Shown: positions 53,467-61,872 of the stretch, piece after piece | How the letters are laid out: each line of letters starts with the position of its first letter | Numbering within the stretch: position 1 is the first letter of the stretch | Assembly: GCF_900105945.1 (NCBI RefSeq) | Contig: NZ_FNSO01000003.1 | Coordinates: 930,001 to 994,000 of the forward strand | Source of the DNA: Amycolatopsis tolypomycina | GTDB taxonomy: Bacteria; Actinomycetota; Actinomycetes; Mycobacteriales; Pseudonocardiaceae | Direction of reading: 5' to 3' | Length of the DNA stretch: 64,000 nucleotides | The notes under the pieces: model-generated | Told to the model about the DNA's origin: nothing | What the model saw: only the letters and a program-made list of their open reading frames with translations | The model's database searches: none | Position numbers and translations under genes: made by a program

Positions 53467-53497
53467 AGGGCACTTTCACGTGAAAGTGCCCTTCAGG
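53462..53497. terminator. 36-bp perfect palindrome holding two stop codons
   Basis: An 18-bp half-site and its exact complement meet without a spacer at a central CACGTG. The pknG TGA (53464-53466) and the convergent thioesterase TGA (53493-53495) lie inside the two arms, so one element ends both genes. Confidence 0.85.
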
Positions 53498-54086
53498 GGT
53501 TGATCTCCCAGTCGCGTTCGCCGCGCGCACGCTGGTTCTTCTCGTGCTGCGCGGCGAGCTTCTCCAGCGCCTGCGGGTCGCCGTGGGTGTTGAAGTGCTC
53601 GAAGCCGACGACGACGAACAACGCCCGCGCGCTGACGGCGATCGGGCCGTCCTCGGCGTCGAGGCGGCCGTTCGCGCTGACGTAGATCTTGCGGCCCGCG
53701 ATGCCGTCCAGCCGGGCCTCGATGAACAGCGTCGAACCGACCGGGACCGGCCGCCGGAAGTCCGTCTCGAGCTTGCCGGTGACCGCCGGGCGGCGCATCA
53801 GGTTGCCGACCGTCGAGCCGAGCGCCTCGTCGAACGCGCACGCCAGCAGGCCACCGTGGGCCAGCCCGGGCGCGCCCTGGTGGGCCGCGGTGACGGTGAA
53901 CCGCGAGTGCACGACCTGGCCCTCGCCGACGGTCGAACGCAGGTGCAGCCCGGCGTCGGCCTCGTCGCCGCACCCGAAGCACTCCGCGAAGTGCACGCCG
54001 AGCTCGGTACCCGGCTCCGGCGCCTTCGGGTGCGGGACCGCGGGCTCCACCTCGACTGGCGGCCAGGGTTGAGAAACACGACTCAT
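53493..54086 (-). CDS. PaaI-like hot-dog thioesterase
   Basis: 197 residues. ECFGCGDEADAGLHL near the start and the GLAHGGLLACAFDEALG hot-dog helix are typical of PaaI/YigI-type thioesterases; TDFRRPVPVGSTLFIEARL follows. The C-terminal ~40 residues (LEKLAAQHEKNQRARG) are charged and helical. Cytosolic, probably hydrolysing an acyl-CoA of unknown identity. It converges on pknG at the shared palindrome. Confidence 0.85.
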   Translation of the reverse strand: MSRVSQPWPPVEVEPAVPHPKAPEPGTELGVHFAECFGCGDEADAGLHLRSTVGEGQVVHSRFTVTAAHQGAPGLAHGGLLACAFDEALGSTVGNLMRRPAVTGKLETDFRRPVPVGSTLFIEARLDGIAGRKIYVSANGRLDAEDGPIAVSARALFVVVGFEHFNTHGDPQALEKLAAQHEKNQRARGERDWEINP

Positions 54087-54287
54087 GCGCTGACGTTAAC
54101 TCGCCGGTAGACACCGCTCGCGCCCGACCCGCGCGGTATGTCCGCAACACACATCGCTCAGTAGCCGGAAAGTTCCCGACTGTAGACAATTCGCGGCTCA
54201 GACTGCCGAGGCGGGAGAGCCGGTCAAGACTGGGCTGATGAGCTCGAACGGCCCAGTGGGCACTGCACGGGAGGAGTCGTCGCCGGC

Positions 54288-55658
54288 ATGAGCGAACCAG
54301 CAGCAACGACGGGCAAACCGTCAGTGGACGAGAGAACCGTCAAGCGCGCCGTCTGGGCGTCGGCCATGGGCAACGCCACCGAGTGGTACGACTACGGCGT
54401 CTTCACCTCGGGCGCGATCGCGGTGGCCATCGGCTCGCAGTTCTTCCCCGGCGAGGGCAACGCGGTCCTGAAATCGCTCGCCCTGCTGGCGGTCGGGTTC
54501 ATCGTCCGGCCGTTCGGCGGGGCGTTCTTCGGGCCGCTCGGCGACAAGCTCGGCCGCAAACGTGTGCTCGCCATCACCATCCTGCTGATGTCCGGCTGCA
54601 CGTTCCTGGTCGGCATCCTGCCGACCTACGCCGGCAGCTACAGCATGGGCATCGCGGCGCCGATCGCGATCCTGCTGCTGCGGATCATCCAGGGCTTCTC
54701 CACCGGCGGCGAGTACGGCGGCGCGGCGACGTTCATCGCCGAGTACTCCCCGACGAAACGCCGCGGCTTCTTCGGCAGCTTCCTCGAGCTCGGCACCCTC
54801 GCCGGCTACGTGCTCGGCAACCTCGTGGTGCTGTCGGTGACGCTCTCCATGTCGGCCGAGCAGGTCGAGGCCTGGGGCTGGCGGATCCCGTTCTTCGTCG
54901 CGCTGCCGCTCGGCCTGATCGGGCTCTACCTGCGGAACAAGCTCGAGGACACCCCCGAGTTCCGCCGGCTGGAAGCGAAGGGCGAGGCGCCGAAGAAGGC
55001 GCCGCTGAAGGAGATCTTCGTCCGCAACTGGCGGATGATCCTCAACCTGATCGGCATCGTCCTGCTGCTGAACGTCGCGGACTACCTGCTGCTGACGACG
55101 ATGCCGACGTACTTCACGGACACGTTGAAGATCAACGACAACACGGCGACACTGATCATCATCGCGGTCGAAGTGATCCAGATGGCGATCATCATCCCGC
55201 TCGGGGCGCTGTCCGACCGGATCGGCCGGAAACCGCTGCTGCTCACCGCGGCCATCGGGTTCCTGGTGCTGAGCTGGCCCTGCCTCAAGCTGATGCAGTC
55301 CGGCAGCATCCTGTGGCTGTTCGTCGGGTTCCTGATCGTGGCGCTCCTGCTGGTGCTGATCCTCGCGGTGATCGGCTCGACGTTCCCGGCGATGTTCCCG
55401 ACGCGGGTGCGCTACGGCTCGTTCGCGATCGGCTACAACATCTCGACGTCGCTGTTCGGCGGCACTGCCGGGGTCATCGTGACCGCGCTGATCAAGAGCA
55501 CCGGCAACGAGGACTGGCCGGCGTACTACCTGATGGCGGCGGCGCTGATCGCGATCATCCCGATCATCAAGATCCCGGAGACGGCGCAGGTGCCGATGGA
55601 CGAGATCGAAACCGAGGGCAACAGCGGGAAGCTGGCCTCCGCGGCCGCTCAGCGCTGA
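54288..55658 (+). CDS. MHS-family major facilitator transporter (metabolite:H+ symporter)
   Basis: 456 residues, 12 membrane helices. The family entry motif ASAMGNATEWYDYGVF, the loop 2-3 motif GPLGDKLGRKRVL and GGEYGGAATFIAEY are those of ProP/ShiA-like proton symporters for osmolytes or organic acids. ATG 54288 follows GGGAGGAG with good spacing. The substrate is not predicted. It ends in a shared terminator facing the anti-sigma-like gene. Confidence 0.9.
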   Translation: MSEPAATTGKPSVDERTVKRAVWASAMGNATEWYDYGVFTSGAIAVAIGSQFFPGEGNAVLKSLALLAVGFIVRPFGGAFFGPLGDKLGRKRVLAITILLMSGCTFLVGILPTYAGSYSMGIAAPIAILLLRIIQGFSTGGEYGGAATFIAEYSPTKRRGFFGSFLELGTLAGYVLGNLVVLSVTLSMSAEQVEAWGWRIPFFVALPLGLIGLYLRNKLEDTPEFRRLEAKGEAPKKAPLKEIFVRNWRMILNLIGIVLLLNVADYLLLTTMPTYFTDTLKINDNTATLIIIAVEVIQMAIIIPLGALSDRIGRKPLLLTAAIGFLVLSWPCLKLMQSGSILWLFVGFLIVALLLVLILAVIGSTFPAMFPTRVRYGSFAIGYNISTSLFGGTAGVIVTALIKSTGNEDWPAYYLMAAALIAIIPIIKIPETAQVPMDEIETEGNSGKLASAAAQR

Positions 55659-55675
55659 GCGGTCACCGGAAAGCC

Positions 55676-55709
55676 GTGTGCCCCGTCCGGATCACCGGGC
55701 GGGGCACAC
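55676..55709. terminator. bidirectional terminator after the MHS transporter
   Basis: A 15-bp stem with one mismatch (55676-55690 with 55695-55709) and an ATCA loop lies between the convergent transporter and anti-sigma-like genes. Confidence 0.7.
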
Positions 55710-55727
55710 GTGCGCCAGGAGTGGTCT

Positions 55728-56216
55728 TCACGGCTGGCCGGTGGTCGTCAGCGTGGGGTCGCCCGGCCGGCGCGTGACGGCACCCGGGGTCGACGAGGGG
55801 CTCACCACCGTCGACCGGGACGTCTCCCGCGGGCCCGCGGACGGAGCTTGGGGGAGCGACGTCCGCCCCGGGCGGGGCCGGGTCTGGTCCGGCTGGGCGG
55901 TCGGCGGCGCGATCGACGTCGCCGGGACCGGGAGCTCCGTGGGCTGCGGGCTGGGGGACGTGGTGCCGACCGTGGACAGCCCGGGGCCGGCAGGCTCCAC
56001 CGGTTGCGGCGGCCCGGCGCGGTGGCCGGCCAGGAAACCGGCCACCGCCAGGACGACCGCCGTCGCGGCCGACGTGCCCGCCACGGCGAAGCGCTTGCGT
56101 CGTCGCCGGACCCGGCCGCCGCGCTCGATCACGTCGGCGGCTTCGAGGCGCATCGGCGGCTGTGCGCCGCCGGCCGCGCCGGTCAGGATCGCGCGGACGT
56201 CGTCTTCGGGGTCCAT
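55728..56216 (-). CDS. single-pass membrane protein, putative partner of the SigE-type sigma factor
   Basis: 162 residues. A cytosolic N-terminus with DPEDDVRAILTGA and a basic RRRRKRF stretch, one helix (~48-66), and a long Pro/Ser/Thr-rich outer tail. It lies 5 bp after the sigma gene on the same strand, the position of an anti-sigma factor. The Cys/His zinc anti-sigma motif is absent, so this is not a classical ZAS protein. Role inferred from position. Confidence 0.65.
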   Translation of the reverse strand: MDPEDDVRAILTGAAGGAQPPMRLEAADVIERGGRVRRRRKRFAVAGTSAATAVVLAVAGFLAGHRAGPPQPVEPAGPGLSTVGTTSPSPQPTELPVPATSIAPPTAQPDQTRPRPGRTSLPQAPSAGPRETSRSTVVSPSSTPGAVTRRPGDPTLTTTGQP

Positions 56217-56221
56217 GTTCG

Positions 56222-56776
56222 TCACCTCCCCTCCGTGGGTGCGCTGAACGTCAGCGCACCGTAGTGCGGGCCGAGCCGGTTGCGCAGCGTGGCCAGGCCA
56301 CGGGAGGCCTGGCTCTTCACCGTGCCGGTGCTGCAGCCGAGCGCCTTCGCCGTCTCCTCGACGCTCAGGTCCTCGAAATACCGCAGCACCAGCACGGCGC
56401 GCTGCTTCGGAGCCAGTACGGCCAGAGCCTGCCGGACGAGTTCGTCCCGCTCGCTCGCGGCCGGGGCCGCCGGGAGTTCCGGCGGGCTGTCGGTGAGCCG
56501 CTCCCGTTTCCACCTGCTGCGCCGGTGCTCGGCGAGGAACGTGCGCAGGACGACCTTGCGCGCGTAGGCGTCCAGCGCGTCGTGCCGCGACAGCCTCGGC
56601 CAGGCGAGGTAGAGCTTGAGCAACGCGGCCTGCGTGAGGTCTTCGGCCTGGTGCCAGTCCCCGCAGAGCAGGAAGGCGGTCGACCGCAGGCTGTGCGCGC
56701 GCTCGCCGAAGTACCGGGCGAACTCGCCGTCCCACGGCGAGCCCGGCCCGGCCGACGGGCGGGAGCGGGAAATCAC
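56222..56776 (-). CDS. SigE-family ECF-type RNA polymerase sigma factor
   Basis: 184 residues. Region 2 (YFGERAHSLRSTAFLLCGDWHQAEDLTQAALLKLYLAW) is followed by a linker and region 4 (LAPKQRAVLVLRYFEDLSVEETAKALGCSTGTVKSQASRGLATLR). It directs transcription of a small regulon, often including its own operon. The GTG start lies 4 bp after the stop of the small secreted-protein gene. The membrane protein follows it. Confidence 0.9.
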   Translation of the reverse strand: MISRSRPSAGPGSPWDGEFARYFGERAHSLRSTAFLLCGDWHQAEDLTQAALLKLYLAWPRLSRHDALDAYARKVVLRTFLAEHRRSRWKRERLTDSPPELPAAPAASERDELVRQALAVLAPKQRAVLVLRYFEDLSVEETAKALGCSTGTVKSQASRGLATLRNRLGPHYGALTFSAPTEGR

Positions 56777-56780
56777 CTGG

Positions 56781-57098
56781 TTACCGGGTCTCCCACACGG
56801 CCGGCAGGTTCAGGTCACCGGTGGGGCCGGCCGGGACGGCGCGGGGGACGCGCGGCGCCTGCGGCCGCGCCTCGCGCGGCGCGGGAACGGCGGTCGGCGC
56901 CTTGGTGGTCGTCCGGACGTTGCCCGGCGCCACGGTCGGCTCGCCCGGGCGGGGGGCCACGGTCGGCTCGCCCGGCCGGGGCAGCTGGGTCTGGGTGGGG
57001 TTCGGCGCCTGCGCCTCCGAGGCCAGGGCGATGCCACCGGTCAGGGCGCCACCGGCGAGCACGAGCGCGCCGAGGGTCAGGGCGATGCGGATACGCAA
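56781..57098 (-). CDS. small secreted Pro-rich protein
   Basis: 105 residues from TTG 57098, which has GAGGAG 5 bp upstream. A signal peptide (LGALVLAGGALTGGIALASEAQA) is followed by a Pro/Thr-rich chain with a tandem RPGEPTVAP repeat. No enzyme motif. First gene of the unit with the sigma factor and membrane protein, so its product may be connected to the signal sensed. Possibly wall-associated. Confidence 0.65.
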   Translation of the reverse strand: MRIRIALTLGALVLAGGALTGGIALASEAQAPNPTQTQLPRPGEPTVAPRPGEPTVAPGNVRTTTKAPTAVPAPREARPQAPRVPRAVPAGPTGDLNLPAVWETR

Positions 57099-57203
57099 GA
57101 CAGCTCCTCATTCTCGCGGGCGCGGCAGGGGATCGCCGCGCCTCTGCCCTTAGTCATGCGGCGGGTGATCACCGGGGTTGCATCGGATTCCGGGAAAAGG
57201 AAA

Positions 57204-57238
57204 ACGGCCGGGAAGCCCGCGCAGGACTTCCCGGCCGT
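57204..57238. terminator. terminator after the L,D-transpeptidase gene
   Basis: 12-bp perfect arms (57204-57215 and 57227-57238) with an 11-nt loop lie just beyond the stop on the minus strand. The A-run beyond the left arm gives a U-tract in the transcript. Confidence 0.8.
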
Positions 57239-57254
57239 CCGGTGTTCGGGTGGT

Positions 57255-58466
57255 TCAGCGGGCCAGCGCCGACAGCTTCTGCCAGCTGGCCCAGTCGTAG
57301 GTCCAGTCGCTGTAGTCGCCGTCCTTCGCGCTCAGCGTCTGCGTGCTGCCGGTGATCTCCACCGGGTCGCCGGTCAGCGCGCCGTCGAAGTACTCCTTGG
57401 CCCGCGCGGGCGACAGGTTCAGGCAGCCGTGGGAGATGTTCTTCTTGCCCTGGGCCCAGACCGACGCCGCGAGACCGTGGATGAACTCGCCGTTGTTGGA
57501 GATCCGCACCGCCCACGGCACGTTGACGTCCGTGTAGTTGTAGCGCGGGTTGCTCATCGAGTAGGTCGCGTGCTTCGACATGACGACGTGGACGCCGCTG
57601 TGGGTGACGCGGCCCGGGTCGGAGTCGAGGCCGTAGCTCACGGGGTAGTCGGCGATCTGCTGGCCGTCGCGGATCACCTGCATCGTGTGCTGCGTGGTGT
57701 TGCCCTTGACGATCTGCGAGCGCCCGATGGCGAAGCTGGCCGACACGTCCTGCTTGCCGTACACGCCGTCACCGAGCTTGACGCCGTAGATCTTGGCGTT
57801 GACCTTCACCTGCGTGTTGGGCTTGTAGTACTCCTTCGGCCGCCAGTGCACGGAGGTGTCGCCGGGCATCCAGGCCCACGAGCCCTCGGTCTTCGGCGTG
57901 GTCTCGACCGACAGCGCCTTCTCGACGGAAGCCTTGTCCGTGACGCGGTTCGGGAAGGTCAGCGCGATCGGCATCGCGATGCCGTACGTCTGGCCGTCAC
58001 CGACGTTCAGGCTGCCCGCCATCTGGCGCTTCGGCTTGACCGTGGTGAACGCGCCGGAGATGGGGACGTTCTTGCCGTCGGCGCCCTGCGCCTGGCCGGA
58101 CCAGGTGTAGGTCTTGCCGTAGCCGAGCTGCTCGGTGGTGTTCCAGCTCTTCTTGTCCGCCGACGTCTGCCCCTGGACCTGCTTGCCGTCCGGGTTGGTC
58201 AGCGTGACCGACATGATCGTGCCGTCGGCGACCTGGACGCCGACCGGTTCGCCGGGTGCGACGTCCTGGGCGCCGCCCGCGGGCGTCACCGTCAGCTTCG
58301 CCGGCTGGGCGCTCGGGGCGGGCGAGCTGGTCGGCCCACCGCCCGACGAACCGCTCGCCGAGACGGTCGGTTCGCTGCTGCACGCCCCCAGCGTGAGCAC
58401 GGCGACCAAGCCCAGTGCCACGGCAGCGCCCCGGCGCCGCGTGGAGATCCTCACCGTCACACCCAT
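57255..58466 (-). CDS. L,D-transpeptidase lipoprotein (Ldt, Ig-like plus YkuD)
   Basis: 403 residues. Lipobox LTLGAC near residue 29, a Ser/Pro/Gly linker, two Ig-like domains (~55-245; TPKTEGSWAWMP in the second) and a YkuD catalytic domain with NGEFIHGLAAS and ISHGCLNLS (nucleophile Cys). A C-terminal extension after it includes WTYDWASWQKL. It forms 3-3 cross-links in peptidoglycan, like mycobacterial LdtB/LppS proteins. ATG 58466 is used; an in-frame GTG two codons on is an alternative. Confidence 0.93.
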   Translation of the reverse strand: MGVTVRISTRRRGAAVALGLVAVLTLGACSSEPTVSASGSSGGGPTSSPAPSAQPAKLTVTPAGGAQDVAPGEPVGVQVADGTIMSVTLTNPDGKQVQGQTSADKKSWNTTEQLGYGKTYTWSGQAQGADGKNVPISGAFTTVKPKRQMAGSLNVGDGQTYGIAMPIALTFPNRVTDKASVEKALSVETTPKTEGSWAWMPGDTSVHWRPKEYYKPNTQVKVNAKIYGVKLGDGVYGKQDVSASFAIGRSQIVKGNTTQHTMQVIRDGQQIADYPVSYGLDSDPGRVTHSGVHVVMSKHATYSMSNPRYNYTDVNVPWAVRISNNGEFIHGLAASVWAQGKKNISHGCLNLSPARAKEYFDGALTGDPVEITGSTQTLSAKDGDYSDWTYDWASWQKLSALAR

Positions 58467-58768
58467 TCCCCTTTGCCCCTTTGGTGCTTTCCCCCTTCGA
58501 GACGCCCCGTGGACCGTGTGCGTTGAGCAACGCAGGCGTGACGAGCGTCACAACGGCCGGTGGGGGCTTTCACTGAGGGGGCACGGCCGACTCCGAGCCG
58601 TATCCGGTGATCACGGTGTCGCTGTGCGGCGCCAGACTAGCCGGTGGGTACGACAGAACGGGGTGGGAGCCCTACGACGTTCCGGTGACCTTGGTGCGCA
58701 GAGCCGGTTTTCGCCTCGATCACGGGGTTCAACTTTGGCCAGATCCCGGTAGTCTGCTCTCAGGCCGT

Positions 58769-58922
58769 CGTTTTGCGTGTTAGTGGCTTCACACTCGCGG
58801 AACTTCTGACGCGAGCCATGGAGCCGACACGCTCTTGACTCGACTCGTTGGAACCGCCCGGGACGGTCGGGGTGCCGCTTCGGTGGCATTCGAAGCGGAT
58901 CTGTGTAACGAGGAGTACAGCG
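58769..58922 (+). promoter_or_regulatory. long conserved 5' leader of cold-shock gene 2
   Basis: 58769-58804 matches the element before the first cold-shock gene (core GCTTCAC, A/G, CTCGC, A/G, GAACT). It begins 154 bp before the start codon, against 140 bp in gene 1. The shared leader suggests common transcriptional or mRNA-structure control. Confidence 0.6.
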
Positions 58923-59126
58923 GTGGCGCAAGGCACTGTGAAGTGGTTCAACGCGGAGAAGGGCTTCGGCTTCATCGCGCAGGACGGCGGCGAAGGCGAC
59001 GTGTTCGTTCACTACTCGGAGATCGAGGGTCGCGGCTTCCGCACGCTCGAGGAGAACCAGCGAGTGGAGTTCGAGGTCGGCCAGGGTCAGAAGGGTCCGC
59101 AGGCCCAGAAGGTCCGCGCGATCTGA
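58923..59126 (+). CDS. cold-shock domain protein (CspA family), second copy
   Basis: 67 residues, one cold-shock domain with KGFGFI and DVFVHY intact. GTG 58923 has GAGGAG 7 bp upstream. It differs from the 43251 protein mainly in the loop around residues 18-24 and the last residues. RNA chaperone. It is followed by a strong terminator. Confidence 0.95.
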   Translation: MAQGTVKWFNAEKGFGFIAQDGGEGDVFVHYSEIEGRGFRTLEENQRVEFEVGQGQKGPQAQKVRAI

Positions 59127-59182
59127 AACTGAGGCTGAAGAAGCCTCAAAGCAGGCCCTCTGCGCGTTTCAAGGCCTGAGCG

Positions 59183-59215
59183 AAGGGCCCCCGGCGAATC
59201 TCGCCGGGGGCCCTT
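59183..59215. terminator. 15-bp stem terminator between cold-shock gene 2 and the convergent gene
   Basis: Perfect arms 59183-59197 and 59201-59215 with a 3-nt loop, then TTTCTCG. It serves the cold-shock gene and the minus-strand gene ending at 59234. Confidence 0.85.
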
Positions 59216-59233
59216 TCTCGTGGGTCTGGGTGG

Positions 59234-59677
59234 TCAGCGGTGCGCGACGGCCGGCGCGTCGAAGGCGTCGGCGGGGAAGTGGAACTCGTCGGTGAGGTCG
59301 CTGACGCCGGCCTGCTGCCGCTGGTCCTGGGCGGAGGAGGCCTGCCCCTCCCAGTTGAGCCGCTCGAGGATCCATTCCTGCGCGAGCGCCTGCGGCGAGA
59401 TCTGCCGCTCGGCGGCGATGTCCTTGAGCTGCTGGTTGGCGACCAGGCTCAGCCGCAGCTGGATGACCTGGGCTTCACCGAACCGCTTGCCGGATCCGGT
59501 GCTCTCGAGGTCGTTGTCGGGGGCCAGCGCCGCCAGGTACGAGGTGAGTTCAGTGTCCTCGACAACACCGTCGTCCACGGGCTTCGCGGCACCACGATGA
59601 CGCCCGGAAGACGCGGCGGCTTTCAGGTTCGTGCGGCTGCTCAAGCGGCCAAGGGAGGGGAGAGGCACGAAAGCCAC
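59234..59677 (-). CDS. small ribbon-helix-helix-like protein
   Basis: About 147 residues. The centre (QVIQLRLSLVANQQLKDIAAERQISPQALAQEWILERL) has the strand-helix-helix pattern of CopG/Arc-type DNA-binding domains. The flanks are charged and likely disordered. GTG 59677 is a choice among weak starts. It may be a small transcription regulator or antitoxin-like protein, but no toxin gene is adjacent. Confidence 0.55.
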   Translation of the reverse strand: MAFVPLPSLGRLSSRTNLKAAASSGRHRGAAKPVDDGVVEDTELTSYLAALAPDNDLESTGSGKRFGEAQVIQLRLSLVANQQLKDIAAERQISPQALAQEWILERLNWEGQASSAQDQRQQAGVSDLTDEFHFPADAFDAPAVAHR

Positions 59678-60372
59678 GATAACGTTTGGATCTCGCCACA
59701 CAAACCACTGTGAGCTACAACACGCCGTCGAAATTCCCCATTCAGCCGAGCGGCCACCCATTCAGCCCAAAGCACAACAACGGAAAGCAACCCCCGGATA
59801 ACCGAGCGGGTCGATCAAGCGGGGCGGGCTGGGAGCGGGGGCCCCGGACAACGCCAGCAAGGGGCGGGTCACCCAGCAGGGGGCCAGGACATGGACAGCG
59901 CACGGGGGTCCGCCAGGGCGCGCAGCGCCCGAGGCGAAGAGGGACCACGCTGGAAGCCGAGCGCAAGGCACCGTGGGGGTCCGGGGGGCTCGGCCCCCCG
60001 GGTCAGCACACCGAAATGATTGGGCCAGGCGAAGGGCGAAGCCCGAGCGGCCCAAGAAATGGAGGACCCCCGCGCCAGGGGGAGGAACGCGGGGGTCGGA
60101 GGGGATCTCCACAGGCGCTGACCGGGGGTGTGTCAGCACCTCGATTGTTGCACGAGTTGGGTGGTTGGGCGAGTGGAGAGCGGGAAATTTCCCCGTGTGG
60201 TGTCACTTTGCCCTGGGGGTGACGTTCGTTCGGGGTGAGTTCTTCTTCGGTGTTGCCGATTGCGCTGCGTTGAGCGGAGCGTGGCCTCAGGTTCACTCTC
60301 CGGGGGGCTGTGTGTGGTGGCCGGTGCTGGTTAGCCTCGCGGCCAAGTTGTTGTGAGCCGTGTGGAGGGGCT
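59678..60372. other. G-rich intergenic region with two hairpins
   Basis: About 695 bp with strong purine/G bias on the plus strand and no convincing coding frame. It holds a 9-bp stem at 59981-60001 and a 10-bp inverted repeat (60065-60074/60088-60097, 13-bp spacer). The hairpins may end transcripts or belong to an unrecognised RNA. No tRNA, tmRNA or SRP-like signature was seen. Confidence 0.4.
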
Positions 60373-60627
60373 ATGAGCGGGTCTGTTGAAGTGCGGCAGT
60401 TCCTCCTTCGGTACGAAGGTGCCGATGGGGGGAGCGCTCCGTTTGCGGGGGCGTTGCCGGCGCAGCGAAGTGGTGCCGCGGATGCGCAGCGGGTGTCGGA
60501 TGATCAGGTTCGGCGGGCTCGGCTGGCGGTGGCGCATGGGGCGCTGGGGGTCGAGGACTGTGTTCAGTTGCTGGAGATGCTGGGGCTGAACCTGGATGAG
60601 GACGGGCAGGCGCCCGTTCAGCGTTGA
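60373..60627 (+). CDS. small 84-aa protein of unknown function
   Basis: ATG 60373 with GGAGGGG 5 bp upstream. 84 residues, hydrophilic, with a helical C-terminal half (DDQVRRARLAVAHGALGVED; CVQLLEMLGLNLDE). It looks like a conserved actinobacterial small protein, but no family is named. It stands between the G-rich region and the SCO6745-like gene. Confidence 0.6.
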   Translation: MSGSVEVRQFLLRYEGADGGSAPFAGALPAQRSGAADAQRVSDDQVRRARLAVAHGALGVEDCVQLLEMLGLNLDEDGQAPVQR

Positions 60628-60739
60628 ACGGGTGGGTCCGGCGTGGGTGCGCCGGACCCGTCCGGTGATATTTCCGCAGGTTATGCCTCTTTTCGGGAAG
60701 TAATTGGCGGGTCTCCGCCTGCTGTTTGACGCAGGTTTA

Positions 60740-60752
60740 GTAACACTGTTAC
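60740..60752. promoter_or_regulatory. palindrome GTAACACTGTTAC, TetR-type operator candidate
   Basis: A perfect 6+1+6 palindrome lies 26 bp before ATG 60779, just downstream of a TTTGAC (-35-like) at 60725. Many TetR-family repressors bind GTAACA-type half-sites. It probably represses the SCO6745-like gene. The repressor is not in the window. Confidence 0.5.
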
Positions 60753-60778
60753 GGTTGTCGTGTCGAAAGGGGGCCGGC

Positions 60779-61573
60779 ATGACGACGATCGAGGGTGCGG
60801 CGGGTCTGGCGAGCCGGATCAGGCCGGTGGTGCAGGTGCTGGGCGGGAAGTTCATGACGTCGCCGGAGCTGGCCGCCGTCGAGGCGGAGGTCGGGTTGCC
60901 GCCGCGTTCGCTGTACGTGCGGGGACGGTCGGCCGTGCTCGGGGACGTCCCGCCGAAGGTGGCCGCGGAGCTGTTCGGCATCTTCCCGCACTGGCTGTTC
61001 GACTTCGTCCTGCCGCCGGCGACGGCCGCTCTCGACGCGTCCGCCGCCGTCCGCGCCTACGCGGAGTCATCGGCTCGGTGGTCGCGTGTCAGCCTTTCGG
61101 CCGTACCGGAGCCCGGCCGCTTGGCCGAGCTGCTGTTCCACGTCGTGGACGCCGCCGACGCGAGCGGGCTGGCGCTGTTCGCGGGATGGAAGAACGCCGC
61201 GCGTCCCGAGGGGGACGTCGAGCGCCTCGGCTTCGCGCTGATGGTCTTCCGCGAGCTGCGCGGCGGCCTTCACTTCGCGGCCCTGCGGGCGCTGGGGCTG
61301 TCGGTGCCGGAGGCGGTGATCGCGGACCCGGAGGGCGGCCGCGCGCGCCTGCTGCGCACGGCGTGGCCCGAGGACGCGGCCGACGAGCTGGTGGCGGCGG
61401 CGGCGCGCAAACCGGACCTGCGCGAACGGTGGCAGCGCGCCGAAGCGCTCACCGACGACCGCATCGGCGAACTGCTGGCTTCGGCTCTGACGGAGGCGGA
61501 GCGAGCCGAGCTTGATCGCCGGCTGGCGGAACTGGCGACGTTTGCGCAGGTCCCAGCCTTGCCGACGGCTTAA
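60779..61573 (+). CDS. SCO6745-like conserved helical protein
   Basis: 264 residues, all-helical, Ala/Leu/Arg-rich. It matches the look of the SCO6745 family of actinobacterial proteins of unknown function (RPVVQVLGGKFMTSPE near the start; SLYVRGRSAVLGDVPP; LFGIFPHWLFDF). ATG 60779 follows AAAGGGGG. No catalytic residues are recognisable. The palindrome upstream suggests ligand-controlled expression. Confidence 0.75.
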   Translation: MTTIEGAAGLASRIRPVVQVLGGKFMTSPELAAVEAEVGLPPRSLYVRGRSAVLGDVPPKVAAELFGIFPHWLFDFVLPPATAALDASAAVRAYAESSARWSRVSLSAVPEPGRLAELLFHVVDAADASGLALFAGWKNAARPEGDVERLGFALMVFRELRGGLHFAALRALGLSVPEAVIADPEGGRARLLRTAWPEDAADELVAAAARKPDLRERWQRAEALTDDRIGELLASALTEAERAELDRRLAELATFAQVPALPTA

Positions 61574-61672
61574 GTCACCCCCTGTGCAAACGGGTGGCGG
61601 CGTGCCCTATGCTTGTAATCGCTCCCAGGGGAACCTGAGAGCGCGGTCGGTCGGTCACCCGAAACCGGCCGG

Positions 61673-61745
61673 GCTCCCATCGTTCAGCGGCCTAGGACTC
61701 CGCCCTTTCAAGGCGGCAACGCGGGTTCGAATCCCGTTGGGAGTA
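61673..61745 (+). tRNA. tRNA-Glu(UUC)
   Basis: The 73-nt sequence folds as a cloverleaf: acceptor GCTCCCA/TGGGAGT (G-U first pair), anticodon stem CCGCC/GGCGG with loop CTTTCAA (anticodon TTC), and T arm GCGGGTTCGAATCCCGT. It is the first of a three-tRNA cluster. TATGCT at 61608-61613 may be the -10 of the cluster promoter. Confidence 0.9.
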
Positions 61746-61767
61746 CGCAGTACTGTAGTAGATGCAA

Positions 61768-61841
61768 GGCCCTGTGGCGCAGTTGGTTAGCGCGTCGCCC
61801 TGTCACGGCGAAGGTCGCGGGTTCGAGTCCCGTCAGGGTCG
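61768..61841 (+). tRNA. tRNA-Asp(GUC)
   Basis: 74 nt. Acceptor GGCCCTG/CAGGGTC, D arm GCGCAGTTGGTTAGCGC, anticodon loop CTGTCAC (GTC), T arm GCGGGTTCGAGTCCCGT, discriminator G as expected for Asp. Confidence 0.93.
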
Positions 61842-61872
61842 CAAGATCGTTCGGCTCCTTGCCGGCGTTCCC

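Noticed and set aside
59686..60222. Plus- and minus-strand frames in the G-rich intergenic region
   Set aside because: The codon pattern is not that of neighbouring genes. The products are Gly/Pro/Arg-rich, and no start has a convincing ribosome site.
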